DNA from: Plantactinospora mayteni
Lineage (GTDB): Bacteria > Actinomycetota > Actinomycetes > Mycobacteriales > Micromonosporaceae
DNA: 64,000 bases
NCBI RefSeq assembly: GCF_016862935.1
Contig: NZ_BONX01000002.1
Location: 1 to 64,000, forward strand
Direction: 5' to 3'
How positions within the stretch are numbered: the first letter of the stretch is position 1; every line of letters begins with the position of its first letter. A program made the position numbers and the translations under genes. Under the pieces are notes generated by a model that saw only the letters and a list, made by a program, of their open reading frames with translations, did no database searches and was not told the origin of the DNA. Shown here piece by piece: positions 59,534 to 64,000 of the stretch.

Positions 59534-61321
59534 TCAGCCGGGGTAGGTCCGGGGCGTCCAGACCACTGTCGAACCGTCGGCCCGCCGGTCGGTCCGGGTG
59601 GTGGACGAGCCGACGATCAGCAGGCAGCGCATATCCACATCGGACGGATCGAGTTCGGCCAGCGGGACCACGGTGATCCGCTCCCCCGGCCGGCCCACGT
59701 CCCGGGCGACCACCACCGGCGTATCGGCGCTCCGGTGCCGGAGCAGCACCTTCCGGGCCGCGTCGACCTGCCACCGCCGGCTGGCCGAGGCCGGGTTGTA
59801 GAGCGCCAGCACAAGGTCGGCGGCGGCAGCGCCCGCCAGCCGCTGCTCGATCACGGCCCAGGGCTTCAACCGGTCGGAGAGCGAGAGCACCGCGAAGTCG
59901 TGGCCGAGCGGGGCACCGATCCGGCTCGCCGCCGCCTGCGCCGCGGTCAGCCCGGGGAGCACCCGTACCGGGACGGTGCCGAACCGGTCGTCGGTGGTGG
60001 CGACCTCGAGTACCGCCGTGGCCATCGCGAAGACGCCCGGGTCGCCGGAGGAGACCACCGCCACCCGGGCACCGGCCAGGGCGAGTTCCAGGGCGTGTCG
60101 GGCCCGGTCGATCTCGACCTGGTTGCCGGAGGTGTGCCGGTGCTGTCCGGGACGGTGTGGCACCCGGTCGACGTACGGGCCGTAGCCGACCAGGTGTTCC
60201 GCCTCGCGCAGCGCCTGGCTGGTCTCCGGGGTGAGCCAGCGGCTGCCGGCGGGACCGAGGCCGACCACGGTCACCCCGCCGGCCGGCACCCCGACCCCGG
60301 TCGACGCAGCCGGGACGGTCGACGCAGCCGGGACGGTCGAGGCGGTCGACCCGTCGACGCCGGGCGCCGGGTCGACACTGGCCGCCACGGCCGCGCCGGT
60401 GGGGCTGGTCAGCACGGCGAGGGAGAAGTACGGCACCCCGTCCGGGTCGACCTCGGCCAGCGGCAGTTCCCGGCCGGTCTCCGTGGTGGCCCGCTCGACG
60501 TACCAGGCGTCGGCCAGCCGCCCGGCGTCGGCGAACGCGGCGCGTACCTGCGGAAACGTCCGCCCCAGTTTGAGTACGGCGGCGGCGTCGGTGTCGGCCA
60601 GCCGGCGGGTCAGCTCGTCGGCCGACAGCGTCCCGGGCAGTACGGTGAGCACCTCGTCCCGCTCGACCAGCGGCCGGCCCAGTACGGCGGTGGCGGCGCT
60701 GATCGAGGTGACCCCGGGTACCACCTCGGCGGGAAATCGGTGTGCCAGCCGCTCGTGCAGGTACATGTAGGAGCCGTAGAACATCGGGTCGCCCGCGCAG
60801 ATCACCACCACGTCCCGGCCGGCCGACAGGTGCGCGGCCAGCCGTTCGGCGCTGGCGTCGTAGAACTCGGTGATCGCCGCCTCGTAGCCGCCGGGATGGT
60901 CGGTGGTCTCGGTGGTGACGGGATAGACCAGCGGTTCGGTGAGTTGGCCGTCCCGGAGGTAGGGCTCGGCGGTGGACCGGGCGATGCTCCGGCCGTGCCG
61001 GGCCGAGTAGTAGGCGACCACGTCGGCGGCGCCGATCAGCCGGGCCGCCTTCACCGTCACCAGTTCGGGATCGCCCGGCCCGACGCCGACGCCCCGCAGC
61101 GTGCCCGGCCGCCGAGGTCCCGCAACGCCACCATCCACGCCCGCTCCACCACCACCCGCAGCCGGTCCACCACCACCCACAACCGGTCCACCACCGCCGG
61201 CCAGAGCCGATCCGCCACCCACAGCCGATCCACCACCGTCGGCTACAGCCGATCCGCCGCCGTCGACAGCCGGTCCACCACTGGCCAAATCCGATCCACC
61301 GTCGTGCCTGGTCGCGCTCAT
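59534..61321 (-). CDS. cobIJ: CobI-CobJ fusion: precorrin-2 C20- and precorrin-3B C17-methyltransferase
   Basis: Predicted 595 aa. ATG 61321 overlaps the cobH stop (ATGA). After a 65-residue Gly/Ala-rich leader ([18 protein letters not shown]), the CobI half opens with [21 protein letters not shown] and contains [20 protein letters not shown] Ser/Thr/Val linker (about residues 300-320) joins the CobJ half ([56 protein letters not shown]). Both halves keep their SAM-binding GDP motifs. The fusion is common in actinomycetes. The leader is encoded by CCACC-type repeats at about 61130-61300. Confidence 0.93.
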   Translation of the reverse strand: MSATRHDGGSDLASGGPAVDGGGSAVADGGGSAVGGGSALAGGGGPVVGGGGPAAGGGGAGVDGGVAGPRRPGTLRGVGVGPGDPELVTVKAARLIGAADVVAYYSARHGRSIARSTAEPYLRDGQLTEPLVYPVTTETTDHPGGYEAAITEFYDASAERLAAHLSAGRDVVVICAGDPMFYGSYMYLHERLAHRFPAEVVPGVTSISAATAVLGRPLVERDEVLTVLPGTLSADELTRRLADTDAAAVLKLGRTFPQVRAAFADAGRLADAWYVERATTETGRELPLAEVDPDGVPYFSLAVLTSPTGAAVAASVDPAPGVDGSTASTVPAASTVPAASTGVGVPAGGVTVVGLGPAGSRWLTPETSQALREAEHLVGYGPYVDRVPHRPGQHRHTSGNQVEIDRARHALELALAGARVAVVSSGDPGVFAMATAVLEVATTDDRFGTVPVRVLPGLTAAQAAASRIGAPLGHDFAVLSLSDRLKPWAVIEQRLAGAAAADLVLALYNPASASRRWQVDAARKVLLRHRSADTPVVVARDVGRPGERITVVPLAELDPSDVDMRCLLIVGSSTTRTDRRADGSTVVWTPRTYPG

Positions 61322-61947
61322 TCGATCTCGCTCGCGATCGCGTTGACGGCGGCGGCGGTGATGGCGCTGCCGCCGCGCCGACCGTGCACCACCAGGTACG
61401 GGATGCCGGCGCCGTGCCCGGCCAGCGCCTGCTTCGACTCGGCCGCCCCGATGAACCCCACCGGTACGCCGACGATCGCCGCCGGCCGGGCGGCGCCCTC
61501 GTCGATCATCTCCAGCAGCCGGAACAGCGCGGTGGGGGCGTTGCCGATCGCCACCACGGCCCCGTCGAGCCGGTCCCGCCACAGTTCGAGGGCGGCTGCG
61601 CTGCGGGTGGTGCCGAGCCGGCGGGCGAGGTCCGGCACCTCGGGGTCGCGCAGCGTGCAGAGCACCTCGTTGTCGCGGGGCAGCCGGGAACGGGTGATGC
61701 CGGCGGCGACCATCACCGCGTCGCAGAGGACCGGCGCACCGCCCCGCAGCGCGGCCCGGCCGGCCCGGACCAGGTCGGGTGCGACCTCGACGTCGTCGAC
61801 CAGGTCGACGCTGCCGCTGGCGTGGATCATCCGGACCACCACCGGCGCGATCTCCGGGGGCAGCGCGGAGAGGTCGGCCTCGGCCCGGATGGTCGCGAAC
61901 GACCGCCGGTAGATCTCCGCGCCGTCGCGGACGTACTCGTAGCTCAC
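61318..61947 (-). CDS. cobH: Precorrin-8X methylmutase
   Basis: Predicted 209 aa, the standard CobH length. GTG 61947 overlaps the cobG stop (GTGA). [24 protein letters not shown] at the start, [17 protein letters not shown] containing the catalytic His, and [20 protein letters not shown]. It moves the C11 methyl to C12 to give hydrogenobyrinate. Middle gene of cobG-cobH-cobIJ. Confidence 0.95.
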   Translation of the reverse strand: MSYEYVRDGAEIYRRSFATIRAEADLSALPPEIAPVVVRMIHASGSVDLVDDVEVAPDLVRAGRAALRGGAPVLCDAVMVAAGITRSRLPRDNEVLCTLRDPEVPDLARRLGTTRSAAALELWRDRLDGAVVAIGNAPTALFRLLEMIDEGAARPAAIVGVPVGFIGAAESKQALAGHGAGIPYLVVHGRRGGSAITAAAVNAIASEIE

Positions 61948-63236
61948 TTCTGCCTTTCTGCCCGTGCGGCCAGGGCGGTCGCCGGGGTGCCCGGTCGGCT
62001 GGTGCCGCCGGCCTCGATCCGGTAGTCGGTGCCGGTGGCGACCGCCAGCACGGCCGGTCCGGCCGGTCGGCCGCAGCGGCGCTCGCAGCCCACCACGTGC
62101 ACCGGAAGCGCCGTACCGCCCGCCGGACCGGCGTCGGCCAGCGCCTCGGTGACGTCCCGCCGCACGTCGGCGAGGGCGCTGGCGCAGCCGGGTCGGCCGG
62201 TGCAGGCGGTCACGCCGAGCCAGCGCGACGCCGGGTCCACCAGCAGCCCGGCCGTGGCCAGCCGGCCGACGATATCGGGTCCGCCGGCGTCGAGCACCAG
62301 GCTGCGCCACGGGGTGACGATGATCTCGTCCGTGCCGGCGAGGTCGGCCAGCAGGTCAGCCTGGTCGGCGGTCAACCGGCCGAGCCGGGCTCCGGCCACC
62401 ACGACACCGCCCGGGTGGGCACCCACCACCGGTGCCGGATCCGGCCTGGTCGGTGACGCGACACCGAAGGTCGTGGTCGACGAGGCGATGGTGGGCATCC
62501 CGGTCGCGGACCCGACCTGGGATGTCGCGGGCGACGCGGCGGCGGGCGTCCGGGTCGGAGGGTCGAGCGCTGCGGTGACCTGGAACGGGCCGTCCGGCAG
62601 GTCCGCCAGCCGCCACAGGTCCCGGCGCTCGCCCCGGACCCGCAGGAAGGCGCGGGCCGCCGCGATCAGCAACTCGACGGCATCGTCCGGGGCGGCCCGC
62701 AGCCCGGTGTCGGTGCCGGCCAGCCACAGGGTCTGCGAGCCGCCGGTCCAGCACAGGTCCGCGCCGAGGGCGGCGACGTCGTGCCGGCCGTCGTCGAGGG
62801 CGAACAGGAACCGGCCACTGAGCGACGCCAGGTCGGCGGCGCCGCGCAGCGCCGCGTCGAGGTCCCGCACCATTGGGCGTACGTCGAGCCGCCCGGCCCG
62901 GTCCCGTCCGCTCAGCGGGGAGGCCAGCAGGTTGCGTACCCGCTCGTGGGTGGCGGTGGGCAGCAGGCCGATCTCGGCGATCCGGTCGGCGACCCGGCGT
63001 ACCGAGGTGTCGTCGGCGAGGCGGCGGAGTTGGAGGTTGGCCCGGGAGGTCAGCTCCAGCGCGCCGTCGGACTCGACCCGGGCGAGGTCGGCGAGGACCC
63101 GCAGTTGGCCGGGGCGCAGTTGACCGCCGGGCAGCCGTACCCGGACCAGCAGCCCGTCGGCGGCCCGATGGGCCCGCAGCGCGCCGGGACAGCGGTCCTC
63201 CGGCGGTCGGGGGGACGGGGTGGCGAGGGCGGACAC
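61944..63236 (-). CDS. cobG: Precorrin-3B synthase
   Basis: Predicted 430 aa from GTG 63236. Sulfite/nitrite-reductase-like ferredoxin fold repeats: [21 protein letters not shown] near the N terminus, [10 protein letters not shown], and the Fe-S/siroheme Cys cluster in [17 protein letters not shown] and [14 protein letters not shown]. It hydroxylates precorrin-3A at C20 with O2, which marks the aerobic pathway. A 40-residue Ser/Thr/Pro insert (about 245-285) separates the two halves and is not usual. It is divergent from cobN. Confidence 0.92.
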   Translation of the reverse strand: MSALATPSPRPPEDRCPGALRAHRAADGLLVRVRLPGGQLRPGQLRVLADLARVESDGALELTSRANLQLRRLADDTSVRRVADRIAEIGLLPTATHERVRNLLASPLSGRDRAGRLDVRPMVRDLDAALRGAADLASLSGRFLFALDDGRHDVAALGADLCWTGGSQTLWLAGTDTGLRAAPDDAVELLIAAARAFLRVRGERRDLWRLADLPDGPFQVTAALDPPTRTPAAASPATSQVGSATGMPTIASSTTTFGVASPTRPDPAPVVGAHPGGVVVAGARLGRLTADQADLLADLAGTDEIIVTPWRSLVLDAGGPDIVGRLATAGLLVDPASRWLGVTACTGRPGCASALADVRRDVTEALADAGPAGGTALPVHVVGCERRCGRPAGPAVLAVATGTDYRIEAGGTSRPGTPATALAARAERQK

Positions 63237-63264
63237 GGGCTCATCGTAGAGTCGGAGTCCTCGG

Positions 63265-63420
63265 CGCCGGCCGGCGGCGAGAAGAGCATCACGCGGTGGA
63301 CCCGGAGGAACCCGGTGCGAGTCCGGGGCGGTCCCGCCACTGTCACCGACCCAGGTACGGGTCGGGAGCCAGACACTCCGGACCACCGTCGACACGGACC
63401 ACGACCACGGGCGCGGACCC
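63265..63420 (+). ncRNA. Cobalamin riboswitch upstream of cobN
   Basis: The plus strand carries GGAGGAACCCGGTGCGAGTCCGGGG split as a core at 63304-63328, the B12 box GCCACTGTCACC (63336-63347) and GGAGCCAGACACTCC (about 63365-63379), in the proper order. The core has GCGAGTCC where GAAAGTCC or GCAAGTCC is usual, a mild variation. The cobN start lies 16 bases past its end with a GGGGAGGAG site. It should repress cobN when adenosylcobalamin is plentiful. Confidence 0.9.
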
Positions 63421-63435
63421 GGGGAGGAGCCACCC

Positions 63436-64000
63436 ATGCCTGCGGCGGACGCTGCTGCCACCATCCTGCTTCTGTCCACTTCGGACACCGACCTGCTCTC
63501 GGCCCGGGCCAGCGGTGCGGCGTACCGGCTGGCGAACCCGGCCCGCCTCGACCCGGCCGAGCTGACCGACCTGGTCGACGGCGTCGACCTGGTGGTGGTA
63601 CGCATCCTCGGCGGCGCCCGGATCTGGGCCGACGGGCTGGCCACGCTGCGCGCCGGTACCCGACCGGTGGTGGCGCTCGGCGGCGAGCAGACCCCGGACG
63701 CGGAGCTGATGGCCCGGTCCACGGTGCCGGCCGGTACCGCCGCGCAGGCACACGCCTACCTGGCCCAGGGCGGGCCGGAGAACCTGCGCGAACTGCACGC
63801 CTTCCTCTCCGACACGGTGCTGCTGACCGGGCACGGCTTCGCCCCGCCGGCCGTGCAGCCGACCTGGGGCGTCCGGCCCCGCCCAGCCGGCTCGGCGGCC
63901 GGGCCGGTGGTCGGCATCCTCTACTACCGGGCGCACCAACTCAGCGGGAACACCGGGTTCGTCGACGCGCTCGCCGAGGCCGTCGAGGAGGCAGGCGGCC
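63436..64000 (+). CDS. cobN: Cobaltochelatase subunit CobN, N-terminal part
   Basis: 188 codons are visible; the gene runs off the window (full CobN is about 1200-1400 aa). ATG 63436 follows GGGGAGGAGCCACCC. ILLLSTSDTDLLSARASGAAYRLANPARL, DGVDLVVVRILGGARIW and VVGILYYRAHQLSGNTGFVDAL are typical CobN N-terminal segments. It inserts cobalt into hydrogenobyrinate a,c-diamide with CobS and CobT or ChlI/D-like partners. Controlled by the riboswitch just upstream. Confidence 0.95.
   Translation, partial: MPAADAAATILLLSTSDTDLLSARASGAAYRLANPARLDPAELTDLVDGVDLVVVRILGGARIWADGLATLRAGTRPVVALGGEQTPDAELMARSTVPAGTAAQAHAYLAQGGPENLRELHAFLSDTVLLTGHGFAPPAVQPTWGVRPRPAGSAAGPVVGILYYRAHQLSGNTGFVDALAEAVEEAGG

Overview
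The window is 64 kb of high-GC DNA with the gene density, GTG/TTG starts, four-base gene overlaps and protein families of an actinomycete. The mix of secreted carbohydrate-active enzymes, SARP and LacI regulators, many ECF sigma factors and an aerobic cobalamin pathway best fits the Micromonosporaceae. That assignment is inference: there is no rRNA or other taxonomic marker here. No tRNA, rRNA, CRISPR array, transposase or phage gene was recognised.

Layout. 0-9.4 kb: a leftward operon encoding a branched-chain-amino-acid-type ABC transporter, followed at short spacing by a secreted LamG protein and a secreted PQQ-type sugar dehydrogenase. It diverges from a LacI regulator across a strong LacI-type operator. 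9.5-14.8 kb: an FtsX/LolD-type ABC exporter divergent from a two-component system. 14.9-21.5 kb: an SH3 lipoprotein, an ECF sigma factor, a small protein, a TPR-CHAT caspase-like protein and a cytoplasmic-looking S8 protease. 21.7-24.2 kb: a GH20 hexosaminidase whose start is embedded in a palindromic repeat. 24.5-30.9 kb: a compact leftward operon for an aminocyclitol: 2-deoxy-scyllo-inosose synthase-like cyclase, DOI-type aminotransferase, two GT2 glycosyltransferases, an MFS exporter and a truncated methyltransferase.

31.5-37 kb: a GH16 glucanase with three discoidin domains and a SARP-NB-ARC-TPR regulator, each with a LacI-like palindrome. 37-42 kb: a CDF metal transporter, a mycothiol-dependent-type enzyme divergent from an ECF sigma factor with a SnoaL-like tail, and a PHB-depolymerase-type esterase. 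42-55.3 kb: a SigE-type sigma factor with a membrane beta-propeller partner, GH43, GH87, a serine beta-lactamase-like hydrolase, a DUF5954-like protein, a YtkA-like membrane protein and a PL11 rhamnogalacturonan lyase with a large internal deletion. 55.6-56.5 kb: an ECF41/SigJ-type sigma factor. 56.5-64 kb: a cobalamin region with cbtB-cbtA-phosphatase, cobK, cobG-cobH-cobIJ and the start of cobN. Two cobalamin riboswitches govern cbtB and cobN.

The most unusual features are: (1) a family of about 90-bp palindromic elements (three full copies and one decayed copy) with TGAACC/GGTTCA ends that supply stop codons to neighbours and in one case a leader or start region; (2) a small DOI-type aminocyclitol cluster lacking the second-amination dehydrogenase; (3) the TPR-CHAT plus S8 protease plus ECF sigma cassette; (4) a LacI-type operator inside the first codons of the SARP gene, with the same half-site as the operator at the ABC operon. 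Several intergenic stretches hold short C-terminal gene remnants, which suggests past gene loss between the present genes.
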